A DNA stretch of 64,000 bases. It comes from Micromonospora antibiotica. Lineage in GTDB: Bacteria > Actinomycetota > Actinomycetes > Mycobacteriales > Micromonosporaceae. Each line of letters opens with the position of its first letter. Within the stretch, counting starts at the first letter, position 1. Where the stretch lies: positions 100,282 to 164,281 of the forward strand of contig NZ_JAGFWR010000014.1 of the NCBI RefSeq assembly GCF_017599305.1. Direction: 5' to 3'. The position numbers and the translations under genes were made by a program. This document shows, in pieces, positions 28,224 to 36,779 of this stretch. Below the pieces are notes generated by a model, which saw only the letters and a list, made by a program, of their open reading frames with translations, did no database searches and was not told the origin of the DNA.

Positions 28224-29348
28224 GTGGTCAACCAGCCCGCGCCCACCCCGCTGCTCAGCGTCGTCGTCCCCGTCCACGGGGTGGAGGCGTACCTGCACCA
28301 GTGCCTCGACTCGGTGCGCACGGACGTGCCGGCCGACGCGGCGGGCGCGGTCGAGATCGTCGCGGTCGACGACGCCTCGCCGGACCGGTGCGGTGAGCTG
28401 CTGCGCGCGTACGCGGCCGAGCATCCGGGCGTACGCACGGTGCACCTGACCCGCAACGTCGGGTTGGGTCCCGCCCGCAACGCCGGCCTGGACGTGGCCG
28501 TCGGGGAGTACGTCTGGTTCGTCGACAGCGACGACTGGTTGCCGCCGGGCACCGTCGCGGCGGTGCTGGACCGGCTCCGGGCGCACCGCCCCGACGTGCT
28601 GATGCTCGACCACCTGCGGGTGAGCGAGGACGGCCGGCGCGAGGTGGACGCGAGCAGTCACCTGCTACGCGGCATCCCCGGGGTGGTCCGGCTGGCCGAC
28701 CGACCCGGGCTGCTGCGGGTGCAGCACACCGCGTGGAACAAGGTGGTCCGCCGGGAGTTCATGGTCGACCTGGAACTGCGCTTCCACCCCGGCTGGTACG
28801 AGGACATCCCGTTCAGCAACCCGCTGCTCATCGGCGCGGAACGGATCTCCGTGCTGGACCGGGTCTGCTACCTCTACCGGCAGGGTCGGCAGGGCGCGAT
28901 CACCTCCACCCGCAGCGGTCGCCACTTCGACGCCTTCGCCCAGTACGACAGGCTGTTCGACTGGGTCGCCCGCCGGTATCCCGACGAGCGGCTGCGCGGC
29001 GAGCTGTTCACCCTGATGATCAACCACATGCTGGTGGTGGTCGGCAACGACGGCCGGCTGCACCCGCACCTGCGCCGCGAGTTCTTCCACCGCATCGCCG
29101 CGCACCACCGCCGGCACCTGCCGCCGGGCGGCTACCCCCGGCCGGGCGGCGTGGCGGGGCTCAAGCACCGGCTGGTCGGCCGGGACGCCTACCTCGCGTA
29201 CGCGGTGCTGCGCCAGGCGCACCGGCTGGCCGGGTGGCTGCGCAGCCCGGTCGCCGCACCGGAACCGGCCCCGTCGGTCGCCGGGCCGACCCCGCTGGCG
29301 GACTCCCCCGCCGACCGGGACGCGCTGGCGGGTCGCGGCAGCCGGTGA
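28224..29348 (+). CDS. Family 2 glycosyltransferase
   Basis: 374 residues. A GT-A domain opens with PLLSVVVPVHGVEAYLHQCLDSV, has VAVDDASPD and the metal-binding DSDDW in VWFVDSDDWLPPG. NKVVRREFM and FHPGWYEDIPFSNPLL match the second half of GT2 enzymes found in teichoic acid and capsule loci. The C-terminal region is Pro/Ala-rich. GTG at 28224 was preferred because aggg lies seven bases before it; GTG at 28206 in the same frame is possible. It probably adds a sugar or polyol unit to the wall polymer. Confidence 0.85.
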   Translation: MVNQPAPTPLLSVVVPVHGVEAYLHQCLDSVRTDVPADAAGAVEIVAVDDASPDRCGELLRAYAAEHPGVRTVHLTRNVGLGPARNAGLDVAVGEYVWFVDSDDWLPPGTVAAVLDRLRAHRPDVLMLDHLRVSEDGRREVDASSHLLRGIPGVVRLADRPGLLRVQHTAWNKVVRREFMVDLELRFHPGWYEDIPFSNPLLIGAERISVLDRVCYLYRQGRQGAITSTRSGRHFDAFAQYDRLFDWVARRYPDERLRGELFTLMINHMLVVVGNDGRLHPHLRREFFHRIAAHHRRHLPPGGYPRPGGVAGLKHRLVGRDAYLAYAVLRQAHRLAGWLRSPVAAPEPAPSVAGPTPLADSPADRDALAGRGSR

Positions 29349-29450
29349 CCGGCCACCACCGACACGGTACGCCGGCATCGGACCGGTGGCGCTGTCGGCG
29401 TGTCGACGACCGGCCACGAGTGACGAGTGACAGGGAACAGGGGTCTTGGG

Positions 29451-30503
29451 ATGACGACGACAGTGAAGATCGGGCCGCACGTGGTGGGGGCCGGGGAGCA
29501 GCCGTTCGTGGTGGCGGAGATGTCCGGCAACCACAACGGTGACCTGGGGCGGGCCCTGGCGATCGTGGACGCGGTGGCGGCCAGCGGGGCGCACGCGCTG
29601 AAGTTGCAGACGTACCGGCCGGACACCATCACCATCGACGTGGACACCCCGGCGTTCCGCATCTCCGGCGGGCACGAGCTGTGGGGCGGGCAGAACCTCT
29701 ACCGGCTCTACGAGCGGGCCCACACCCCGTACGAGTGGCACGGGCCGATCTTCGAACGGGCCCGGGAGCGGGGGCTGACCGTGTTCTCCTCCCCGTTCGA
29801 CCCGTCGGCGGTGGAGCTGCTGGAGGGGCTGGACGTCCCGGCGTACAAGATCGCCTCGTCGGAGCTGGTCGACCTGCCGCTGATCCGGCTGGTCGCGGGC
29901 ACCGGCAAGCCGCTGGTCATCTCCACCGGCATGGCCACGCTCGCCGAGATCGACGCCGCGGTGCGCACCGCCCGCGACGGCGGGGCCGGTGGCATCGTGC
30001 TGTTGGCCTGCACCGCCGCCTACCCGGCCCCACCGGCCGACAGCAACCTGCGCCGGATCCCGGTGCTGGCCGACGCCTTCGGGGTGCCGGTCGGCCTGTC
30101 CGACCACACCCCCGGCATCGGGGTGCCGGTGGCCTCGGTGGCGCTGGGCGCCTGCTTCATCGAGAAGCACGTCACCCTCGACCGGGGCGACGGCGGGGTC
30201 GACTCCGACTTCTCGCTGCACCCCGACGAGCTGGCCGCCCTGGTGGTCGAGTCGGCGCGGGCACACGCGGCGCTCGGCGGCACCGCCATCGGCCCGACCC
30301 CGGCCGAGCGGGAGGGGCTGCGGTTCCGCCGTTCCCTGTTCGTGGTGGCCGACGTCCGGGCCGGCGACGAGGTGACCGCAGCCAACGTCCGCTCGATCCG
30401 CCCGGCCGGCGGCCTGCCTCCGGTGGAGATCGACCGGGTCCTCGGCCGCACCTTCACCACCGACGTCCCCCGCGGCACCCCGCTGAGCTGGGACCTCGTC
30501 TGA
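29451..30503 (+). CDS. pseI: Pseudaminic acid synthase PseI
   Basis: 350 residues of the NeuB family. The TIM barrel contains FVVAEMSGNHNGDL, LKLQTYRPDT, GGHELWGGQNLYRLYERAHTPYEWH, FSSPFDPSAVELLE, PAYKIASSEL, and GLSDHTPG. The LW-G-LYxLYxxAxTPxEWH block is characteristic of PseI rather than sialic or legionaminic acid synthases. A C-terminal SAF/antifreeze-like domain (about 290-350, FRRSLFVVADVRAGDEVT) caps the active site. It condenses PEP with 2,4-diacetamido-2,4,6-trideoxy-L-altrose to give pseudaminic acid. ATG at 29451; other pathway genes lie 3-13 kb away. Confidence 0.92.
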   Translation: MTTTVKIGPHVVGAGEQPFVVAEMSGNHNGDLGRALAIVDAVAASGAHALKLQTYRPDTITIDVDTPAFRISGGHELWGGQNLYRLYERAHTPYEWHGPIFERARERGLTVFSSPFDPSAVELLEGLDVPAYKIASSELVDLPLIRLVAGTGKPLVISTGMATLAEIDAAVRTARDGGAGGIVLLACTAAYPAPPADSNLRRIPVLADAFGVPVGLSDHTPGIGVPVASVALGACFIEKHVTLDRGDGGVDSDFSLHPDELAALVVESARAHAALGGTAIGPTPAEREGLRFRRSLFVVADVRAGDEVTAANVRSIRPAGGLPPVEIDRVLGRTFTTDVPRGTPLSWDLV

Positions 30504-30714
30504 CACCGCCCCGCTCTGCCCTGCGCAGCCCCGCTCTGCTTAGCCCCGCCCTGCGCAGCCCTGCTCGGCCCAGCCCCGCTCTGCCCTGCGCAGCCCCGCT
30601 AGGCCCTGCCCTGCCCCGCCCTGCGCAAGCCCTGCCCTGCCCTGCCCTGCTCTGCGCAGCCCCGCTCGGCCCAGCCCCACCCCTGTCCAACCCAGGCCGC
30701 CCAGCCCTGGCGCT
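30504..30714. repeat. Short-period C-rich repeat tract
   Basis: About 200 bases of imperfect repeats of units such as gccctgcgca and gccccgctct, starting right after the pseI stop and ending at the second long hairpin. No coding potential seen. Confidence 0.7.
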
Positions 30715-30781
30715 CATGATCAAATGACGAAAATGGCGACGACACGCCGGCAGATGTCGTCGCCATCGTCATCTGATCATG
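30715..30781. terminator. Second long hairpin between convergent genes
   Basis: 67-base palindrome. The outer stem is 15 bp with one mismatch (30715-30729 with 30767-30781), there is a 3-base bulge (30730-30732), then a 12-bp inner stem (30733-30744 with 30755-30766) and a 10-base loop. It sits between convergent pseI and the PPTase gene and so may terminate both. It is AT-richer than its surroundings and unrelated in sequence to the hairpin at 21835, though it has the same kind of setting. Confidence 0.7.
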
Positions 30782-30975
30782 GCCCACCCCCGCAGGAGTG
30801 GCACGGCCTCGGCGCACCGGCTGCCACGGCGGAAACCCACCGGGCGGCGCGGCGGATAACCCCTCGGTCCTGCGGGGGCGGGGCGACGTCGGATGTGACG
30901 GGACCGGAGCAGGGTCGCGCGGCGGGCGGCGGGCGGCGGGATCACGTGGCGGGCGGCGACGCCACCGGGTGCTGC
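30782..30975. other. Non-coding remainder of the pseI/PPTase intergenic region
   Basis: GC-rich sequence between the hairpin and the stop of the minus-strand PPTase gene. Contains cgggcggc repeats near 30920-30945; nothing else recognised. Confidence 0.5.
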
Positions 30976-31542
30976 TCAGGGGGCGAAGGCCACCGTGACC
31001 ACCAGGTCGGCCAGGTGCAGGGTGCGCCACACCGCACGCGTGTGCGGGGGTACGGCCAGACCGTGCCGCCGCCACCAGGCGGCCACCGGTATCTCGGCCA
31101 GTTTGCACAGGCTCTCCGCCCGGGTCCAGCGGGCCCAGAAGTCGACCGGGCCGAAGCGGGCGGCCAACGCGGGCGGGACCTCGGCGGTGGCCCGTTCGGC
31201 GTCGATCGCCACCCGCCAACCTGGGGTGACCGGCCCGTACCAGCCGACGCAGCGCCCGTCGTCGAGATGGCTGCGGGTCACCGCGTACCGCAGCTCGGTG
31301 GGGGTGCCGACGCGCAGGTGCCGTTCGGCGGCGCCCAGCAGCGCCGGCACCGGTCGCAGCCCGACGTTTCCAGCCGGCCGGACCGGCGGGCCGACCGCGC
31401 GCCCCGACTGCCCGCCCGGCCGGGTGCCCACCGACCCGACCGCACCCCCACCGGCCGACTCGGACCGGGCCGTCACGACACCGTCGCCCCGACCGCCGCC
31501 GGGCCGGTGGTCGGGGCAGGCACGGTCAGATCGAGGCAGCAC
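30976..31542 (-). CDS. 4'-phosphopantetheinyl transferase superfamily protein
   Basis: 188 residues. The first ~55 are low-complexity; the core begins near GNVGLRPVPALLGAAERHL. The PPTase signatures are degenerate but readable: VAIDAERA for the metal-binding G(I/V)D-x-E motif and FWARWTRAESLCKL for the W-x-x-K-E-A-x-x-K helix, in which E is kept and the first K is R. It would load phosphopantetheine on a carrier protein, and an ACP gene is in the same operon. The GTG at 31542 overlaps the SDR stop by 17 nt; a start further downstream is possible because the N-terminus is not conserved. Confidence 0.7.
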   Translation of the reverse strand: MLPRSDRACPDHRPGGGRGDGVVTARSESAGGGAVGSVGTRPGGQSGRAVGPPVRPAGNVGLRPVPALLGAAERHLRVGTPTELRYAVTRSHLDDGRCVGWYGPVTPGWRVAIDAERATAEVPPALAARFGPVDFWARWTRAESLCKLAEIPVAAWWRRHGLAVPPHTRAVWRTLHLADLVVTVAFAP

Positions 31543-32272
31543 CGTCGACCACGATGACCTGGCCGTTGATGTTGGTGTGCTCGCGCAGCAGCATCCGCAC
31601 CACCGGCACCACCTCGGCGGGCTCGGTCAGGTGCCCGGTCGGGGTGCGGCGGACGATCTGGTCGAGCTGGGTGCTGCCCAGCACGGCGGACATCTCCGAG
31701 GCGAAGAAGCCCGGCGCGACGGCGTTGACCAGCATCCGCCCGCCCAGCTCGCGGGCCAGCGACCGGGTCGCCGCGTCCATGCCGCCCTTGGTGGCCGAGT
31801 ACGCCACCAGGCCGGGGAAGCCGCGCTGCGCGCAGATCGAGGTGACGTTCACGACCCGGCCGCGCCGGCCCTGCCCGAGCATCCGCCGGATCACCAGGCG
31901 GGTGAGCTGCAACGGCGCGGTCAGGTTGGTCTCGACGATCCGGGCGATGTCGGCGGTGGCGGTGTGCGTGTGCATCGAGTCCTGCCCGACGGCGGCGTTG
32001 TTGACGAGCCCGTCGATCGGGCCGAACCGCGCCTCGACCGCCCGGACGAAGCCCTGTGCCGCCGCGAGGTCGGTGACGTCCACCGCGCCGACGTGCACCC
32101 GGTCGGGGTGCGCGTCGGCCAGCTTCTCCAACTCGGGGGTGACGCTGCGGGCGAACGCGGCAACGGTGAGCCCGGCGTCGAGCAGGTCGGTGACGATGGC
32201 CAGGCCCAGCCCCCGGGACCCGCCGGAGACGAGGACGACGGTGCTGGGTGGGACGAGCGCGGAATCAGACAT
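31526..32272 (-). CDS. FabG-like SDR oxidoreductase
   Basis: 248-residue classical short-chain dehydrogenase. The cofactor motif is VVLVSGGSRGLGLAI, NNAAVG follows, then the active-site Ser in VVNVTSICAQRG and Tyr/Lys in AYSATKGGMDAA. The C-terminal INGQVIVVDGAASI is the usual FabG ending. Given its position between an acyl-ligase and a PPTase and downstream of an ACP gene, a 3-oxoacyl-ACP reductase role is the best guess. Start and stop overlap both neighbours (8 nt with the ligase, 17 nt with the PPTase). Confidence 0.85.
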   Translation of the reverse strand: MSDSALVPPSTVVLVSGGSRGLGLAIVTDLLDAGLTVAAFARSVTPELEKLADAHPDRVHVGAVDVTDLAAAQGFVRAVEARFGPIDGLVNNAAVGQDSMHTHTATADIARIVETNLTAPLQLTRLVIRRMLGQGRRGRVVNVTSICAQRGFPGLVAYSATKGGMDAATRSLARELGGRMLVNAVAPGFFASEMSAVLGSTQLDQIVRRTPTGHLTEPAEVVPVVRMLLREHTNINGQVIVVDGAASI

Positions 32273-33527
32273 CGCTCTTCAGGGTCTCCTTGACGGGAAT
32301 CTCGGTCAGTAGGCGGATGCGGCGGGGCACCGCGTACTCGGGGAGCCGCTCGGCGCACCAGCGCACCAGCGCACCCTCGTCGAGCAGGGATGCCCCGTCC
32401 GGTTGGCCGGCGTCGCCCGGCGCGGTGGCGGGGACGACCTCGGCGACCACCATCCGGCCGAGCACCGGCGCGCGGCGGCCGGTCACCCGGGCCCAGGCCA
32501 CCTGAGGGTGGGCGGTGAGCACGTCGCGGACCAGCCCGGCGGAGACCTTGCTGCCGCCGACGTTGATCTCGTCGGAGTCCAACCGACCGGTGATCATGAC
32601 CCGGCCCTCGACGATCTGCGCCCGGTCGCCGGTGCGGACCGGGCCGTCGTGCCCGACGCCGTGGTGCGGCGAGGCGACCACCAGTTCGCCGTCGCGCAGC
32701 GAGAGGGTGGGCCGACCGGGTACGGCCCGGTCGAGCCAGTCGACCGGGAAGCCGGCCCGCCCGTCGTGCACCACGATCGACGCGCCCACCTCGGAGGAGG
32801 CGTAGATCCAGGAGATCCGGGCGGCCGGGAAGAGCGCCCGGAGCCGGTCCAGGACGGTCTGGTCGACAGGTTCGCCGCCGAGGGTGAGTTGCCGCAGCGG
32901 CACCCGGGCCAGCGCCTCCGGGTCGCGGTGCAGGGTGCGCCGCCAGAAGGTCGGGGTGCCGGAGACGGCGTCCACCCGGTGCGCGGCGGCCAGCGCCGGC
33001 CAGTCGTCCAGCTCGTCCGGGTCGACCACCACCAGGTGCTGACCGGGCTGGGTCAGCGACAGGGTGACCACCTGCCACCAGGCATAACTGCCGGGGGCGT
33101 ACGGGCAGAGCCAGGTCCGCTGCGGCTGGGCCGCCCGCACGGTGGTCAACGAGTCCAGGGTGTGCCCGACCCGCTTGGGCCGGCCGGTCGAACCAGACGT
33201 GAGCAGCCAGAGCCGGCCGGCCTCCGCTGCCCGCCCGGTGGCCGGCGGCACGGTCCGCGGCACCCCGTCGACGAGCACGGTGACGGCGAACCCGGCGGCG
33301 CGCAGCTCGTCCCGCATCGTCGCGTCGACCCGGGTGGGGCCCGCGAGCAGCAGTTCGGTGCCGTCGGTGGCGTGCTGCCGGGCGACGGCGAGGGCGTCGG
33401 CGGCTCCGGCGGTGAGGACCGCGCCGGGTGACGGCAGCGCCGGCGCGGGTAGGTCCCGCCAGCTGCGGGGCACCCCGGCGACGACGATGCGGTTGTCCAG
33501 CCCGGCCGGCGAGGTCGCGACGGTCAC
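32265..33527 (-). CDS. AMP-forming acyl/aryl ligase, short form
   Basis: 420 residues of the ANL (adenylate-forming) superfamily. The P-loop-like motif is LWLLTSGSTGRPKRVGHT, the A5-like motif is ISWIYASSEVGAS, A7 is VRTGDRAQI, A8 is ITGRLDSDEINVGGSKVS, and a C-terminal lysine (PVKETLKSD) is in place for catalysis. It is about 100 residues shorter than typical acyl-CoA ligases because the N-terminal subdomain is reduced. The GTG start lies inside the ACP stop (GTGA overlap), so the carrier protein is the natural acceptor, as DltA is to DltC. The substrate acid cannot be read from sequence. Confidence 0.85.
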   Translation of the reverse strand: MTVATSPAGLDNRIVVAGVPRSWRDLPAPALPSPGAVLTAGAADALAVARQHATDGTELLLAGPTRVDATMRDELRAAGFAVTVLVDGVPRTVPPATGRAAEAGRLWLLTSGSTGRPKRVGHTLDSLTTVRAAQPQRTWLCPYAPGSYAWWQVVTLSLTQPGQHLVVVDPDELDDWPALAAAHRVDAVSGTPTFWRRTLHRDPEALARVPLRQLTLGGEPVDQTVLDRLRALFPAARISWIYASSEVGASIVVHDGRAGFPVDWLDRAVPGRPTLSLRDGELVVASPHHGVGHDGPVRTGDRAQIVEGRVMITGRLDSDEINVGGSKVSAGLVRDVLTAHPQVAWARVTGRRAPVLGRMVVAEVVPATAPGDAGQPDGASLLDEGALVRWCAERLPEYAVPRRIRLLTEIPVKETLKSDV

Positions 33528-33775
33528 TGCCGTTGGAGTTCGGCGAGGAAGTCGAGGACGTCCCCGACGGTGGCGATCCGACGCAGCCCGGGGGCGTCGA
33601 AGTTCAACTCCTCCCCGGTCTCGTCCTCCACCCGCAGCGCCAGCTCGGAAAAGTCCAGGGACCGGAAGCCGATCTCCCGCAGGTCGGCGGAGTCGTCGTC
33701 GGGCAACACCCTGCCCTGGTTCCGCACCACCTGCGCCATGAGGTCGCGGATCTGCGCGCGACTCAATTCGTTCAT
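33524..33775 (-). CDS. Acyl carrier protein
   Basis: 83 residues, acidic, four-helix ACP pattern. The attachment site is Ser39 in GFRSLDFSEL; the residue before the Ser is Arg instead of the usual Asp, while the following Leu and hydrophobic residues are kept. It ends VGDVLDFLAELQ. ATG at 33775 (MNELSRAQIRDLM) fits normal ACP length; an upstream in-frame start would add eight unconserved residues. First gene of a four-gene overlapping operon (ACP, ligase, SDR, PPTase), divergent from pseH with 88 bp between starts. Confidence 0.88.
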   Translation of the reverse strand: MNELSRAQIRDLMAQVVRNQGRVLPDDDSADLREIGFRSLDFSELALRVEDETGEELNFDAPGLRRIATVGDVLDFLAELQRQ

Positions 33776-33863
33776 GCGCCGGAGTGTACAGCCCGACAAT
33801 TACCTCGCCCATTTACCCGGGTAGGGTCGACCCGGGTCCACCAGGTGAATAAAAGGGGTACGA
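33776..33863. promoter_or_regulatory. Divergent promoter region, ACP operon / pseH
   Basis: 88-base gap between divergent starts, AT-richer than its surroundings (stretches such as caattacc and gaataaaagggg). It must contain the promoters of both units, which implies co-regulation. The ribosome binding site of pseH is aaagggg; individual promoter boxes were not assigned. Confidence 0.5.
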
Positions 33864-34376
33864 GTGTTGCGCGAGGCCACCACGGAAGACGTTAACCTGA
33901 TGTTTTCCTGGCGTAATCAGGAAACCAACCGGCAGGTCAGCAAGACCAGTCACGAGATCACCCCCGCCGAGCACGCGGCGTGGTGGTCGCGGGTCCGCAC
34001 CGACCCGGCCCGCCGCGTGCTGGTCTATCTCCACGACGACCTGCCGGCGGGCGTGGTGACGTTCTTCGACCTGCGCCTGGACGGGCCGACCCGGTCCGGT
34101 GCCTGGGGTTTCTATCTGGACGCCGACGGGCTGGCCGAACGGGGGGCAACCCTGCCCGCCTGGCTGGGGGTGATGCGGGCGGCGGTGGACCACGCCTTCG
34201 ACGTGCTCGCGCTGGACCGGCTCGACGGCGAGGTGTTGGCGCACAACACCGTCGTACGACAGATGAACCGTCGTTTCCGGTTCGTCGAGGGCACCGGGCG
34301 GCCCGAGACGGTCGACGGCCGGGAAATCATCGTCGTCCCCATTTCCCTGACCCGGGAAAATCGTCGCCGACGCTAA
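33864..34376 (+). CDS. pseH: PseH-like GNAT N-acetyltransferase
   Basis: 170-residue GNAT protein. The N-terminal LREATTEDVNLMFSWRNQ and W-W in EHAAWWSRV are typical of PseH, the enzyme that acylates the 4-amino group of UDP-4-amino-4,6-dideoxy-AltNAc. The acetyl-CoA region is around GAWGFYLDADGLAERGA and the C-terminal block LDRLDGEVLAHNTVVRQMNRRFRFVEGT is conserved. It is the third step of the pseudaminic acid pathway. The donor is normally acetyl-CoA; the adjacent divergent ACP operon raises the possibility of another acyl donor. Confidence 0.85.
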   Translation: MLREATTEDVNLMFSWRNQETNRQVSKTSHEITPAEHAAWWSRVRTDPARRVLVYLHDDLPAGVVTFFDLRLDGPTRSGAWGFYLDADGLAERGATLPAWLGVMRAAVDHAFDVLALDRLDGEVLAHNTVVRQMNRRFRFVEGTGRPETVDGREIIVVPISLTRENRRRR

Positions 34377-34545
34377 GGTCGACAGGTGTCCGGTGACGAT
34401 TCACCGACCGGCCATCCCCCGTTAACCGAATGGCGCGCGCCGGGCGACGGCGGAAACGCACACGACCGGGGCGGCACCGGGTGGCGAAAGCGTGCGGCAC
34501 CGCGACCCGGCACCGGGTGGCGGTGACGTGCGGGGACCACCCGGA

Positions 34546-36435
34546 TCAGTGGCGACGCCAGGCGGCCCAGTGCTGCGCCGGGTTACCCCCCAACCGGACG
34601 AAGCCGTACCGGGTGCCGTCCCAGTCGTCCGGCTCGCCGGGTGCCCACCGGACGAGGACGACGTCCGCGTCGGCCGGCGGGTTGTCCACGAACCACCGCA
34701 CGTCGGCCCAGGTGACCTGGTGGCTGAGGTTGAACCGGAGCACCCACTGCACGCCGAGCGACGCCCAGACCCGGTCGCCGGGGCGTACCCCCAGGTCGGC
34801 CACCCGGGGGGTCGGGGCGGTCGCCGCGACCATCGGCCGGACCAGCCGGTCGGTGATCACCTGCATGGTGCCGATGTTCACCACCACCAGCGCGGCGAGC
34901 ACCGGCACGCGCATTCGGGGCGACCGCACGGCGGCGACCAGCAGCAGGCAGCCGGCCAGTCCGACGGCCGCGCCGGTGTACGGCCGGAACTCGCGCCAGC
35001 CCCCGGTCAGGGCCATCAGGTCGGGTGCGCCGAAACCGCCGTAGCGCAGTTCGTGTCCCCGGCCGGCCACCCAGGCGAGCCGGGCGGCGATCAGCGTCGC
35101 CCCGGCCAGCAGCACCGCCGCCGCGACCGCCGCCCGCCGCCACCGCACCCGGGGCGTCGCGGTCACCAGCATCACGACCCCGACCAGCAGCCAGAACGGG
35201 GCGAGCATCTGCACGTAGCGGCCGTAGATGGCGTCCAGCGGTTTACCGGTGATGCCGGCCAGGATCACCGACGCTCCGGCGGCCACCCCGACGCTGGTCA
35301 CCACCGCCACCCCGACCGTCCACCGGGTCGCCGCATCGTCCGCCGCCGACCCTGCTGCGACGGAGGTGCCGACCGTGGTCGCGGCCGGCGCAGAGGCCGG
35401 GGTCGGAGCCGGCGCGGAGGCTGGAACCGGCGCGGAGGCTGGAACCGGGGCCGGGGCCGGCGCGGAGGACAGTGCCGGGGCCGGGGTGGAGGACAGCGCG
35501 GCGGGACGGCGCAGCAGGAGGCGGACGGCGCCGGCCCAGGCGACACCGGCCAGGCCGAAGGTGATGACCACCAGGTACCAGAGTTGGGTGGCGACCGCCG
35601 CGCCGACCCGCAGCAGCCCCGGGCCGGAGGCGACCGCCCGGACGGTGCCGCCGCCGGGCGGGTCCCCGAGCAGGTAGACCCGGTCGCCGAGCAGCCGGAT
35701 GACCGCCTCGTTGAGCAGGGCCAACGCCAGTACCGGCAGGACGGCGGCGAGCACCTGCGCCGGGCTGATCCGTCGCCGCAGGAACAGCAGCAGCACCAGA
35801 CCGGCGTGCACCCCCACGATCACCAGGCCCCGCGAGTGCAGCAGGTGGAACACCCCGACCAGGGCACCGGCCCCGGTGGCGACCAGCGGGGCGGGTCGGC
35901 GTACCCACCGGTGCACGACGAGCAGCCAGGCCAGCACCAGCGGCGCCAACACGGTGTCGATCATCGCCACGCCTGCGTAGAAGACGGTCGCCGGGAGGGT
36001 GGCCGCGACGGCGGCGGCGGCCAGGGCGACCGCGCGGCTCACCGGCGCCAGCCGACGCACCAGCAGGTAGGCCAGCGGCAGCACCGTCGCGTTCAGCACC
36101 GCGTTGATCAACTGCACCAGCCGGTAGCTGTCGGTGAAGTCCCGCTCCCCGAGGAACGCCGGGGAGATCAACAGCGGGTAGCCGACCCGGCGCAACGGCC
36201 CGTTCTCGCTGCTGAAGCCGCCCGGCCCACCGGCCAACGCGCGGGCGGTGTGCAGGTAGCTGTCCTCGTCGGTGTGGGCGATCGGCAGCGGCACGTGCCG
36301 GGACGACCACATCCGCCAGGCGACGCCCACCAGCCAGCCCACCACCAGCAGCACCGGCACCAGCCGACGGCCTCGACCGGCCGGCTGCCCGGGCGGGTCG
36401 GCGACCCGGGGTCCTACCTCGGTGACGGCCACCAT
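34546..36435 (-). CDS. Polytopic GT39/GT-C-like glycosyltransferase
   Basis: 629 residues, 11-13 TM segments. After the first TM comes an extracytoplasmic loop PLPIAHTDEDSYLHTARAL with the acidic DED expected of GT-C catalytic loops. YGRYVQMLAPFWLL in the second half is also seen in such proteins. Between TM blocks lies a cytoplasmic insert of Pro/Ala/Ser repeats (about residues 315-345, APAPVPASAPVPASAPAP). The soluble C-terminus is extracytoplasmic. Likely it transfers a sugar from a lipid-phosphate donor to the wall polymer outside the membrane. Divergent from pseB. Confidence 0.78.
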   Translation of the reverse strand: MVAVTEVGPRVADPPGQPAGRGRRLVPVLLVVGWLVGVAWRMWSSRHVPLPIAHTDEDSYLHTARALAGGPGGFSSENGPLRRVGYPLLISPAFLGERDFTDSYRLVQLINAVLNATVLPLAYLLVRRLAPVSRAVALAAAAVAATLPATVFYAGVAMIDTVLAPLVLAWLLVVHRWVRRPAPLVATGAGALVGVFHLLHSRGLVIVGVHAGLVLLLFLRRRISPAQVLAAVLPVLALALLNEAVIRLLGDRVYLLGDPPGGGTVRAVASGPGLLRVGAAVATQLWYLVVITFGLAGVAWAGAVRLLLRRPAALSSTPAPALSSAPAPAPVPASAPVPASAPAPTPASAPAATTVGTSVAAGSAADDAATRWTVGVAVVTSVGVAAGASVILAGITGKPLDAIYGRYVQMLAPFWLLVGVVMLVTATPRVRWRRAAVAAAVLLAGATLIAARLAWVAGRGHELRYGGFGAPDLMALTGGWREFRPYTGAAVGLAGCLLLVAAVRSPRMRVPVLAALVVVNIGTMQVITDRLVRPMVAATAPTPRVADLGVRPGDRVWASLGVQWVLRFNLSHQVTWADVRWFVDNPPADADVVLVRWAPGEPDDWDGTRYGFVRLGGNPAQHWAAWRRH

Positions 36436-36779
36436 CGTCGCCTCCTGCCTCGTCGGGGCACCCCGTCGGCCCGCCCGGGACGCGCGACGGTCCCGGCCCG
36501 CAGGCCGGGCCGGGCGGGTGCCCGACCGTGGGTGTCGGATGCGCCTGCGGCGGGGGTGCCCACCGGCCGCGCCGGGCCACTGTAGTCAGCGACGTAGCCG
36601 CTGGTCAGCCGGCAGCAACCGGGTCGGCAAGTGTTCGCCTGGCGGGGGTCCGGCATTCACGGGAGCAGCGCGGTCGGTTCACCCGGGGGCGTCGGGGTGT
36701 TAACCCGACCTGGTTAGCGTCCGTCCGGTCGCCTGGCCCGAGCCGGTGGCGCACCAACCACGAGCTGGGGAGCACCAAA
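36436..36779. promoter_or_regulatory. 344-base divergent region upstream of pseB
   Basis: No gene visible. It separates the minus-strand GT39-like gene from the pseBC operon and should carry promoters for both. Near 36700-36720 is a TTAAC-rich imperfect inverted repeat (gttaacccgacctggttag), a possible operator. ggggag lies eight bases before the pseB TTG start. Confidence 0.4.
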
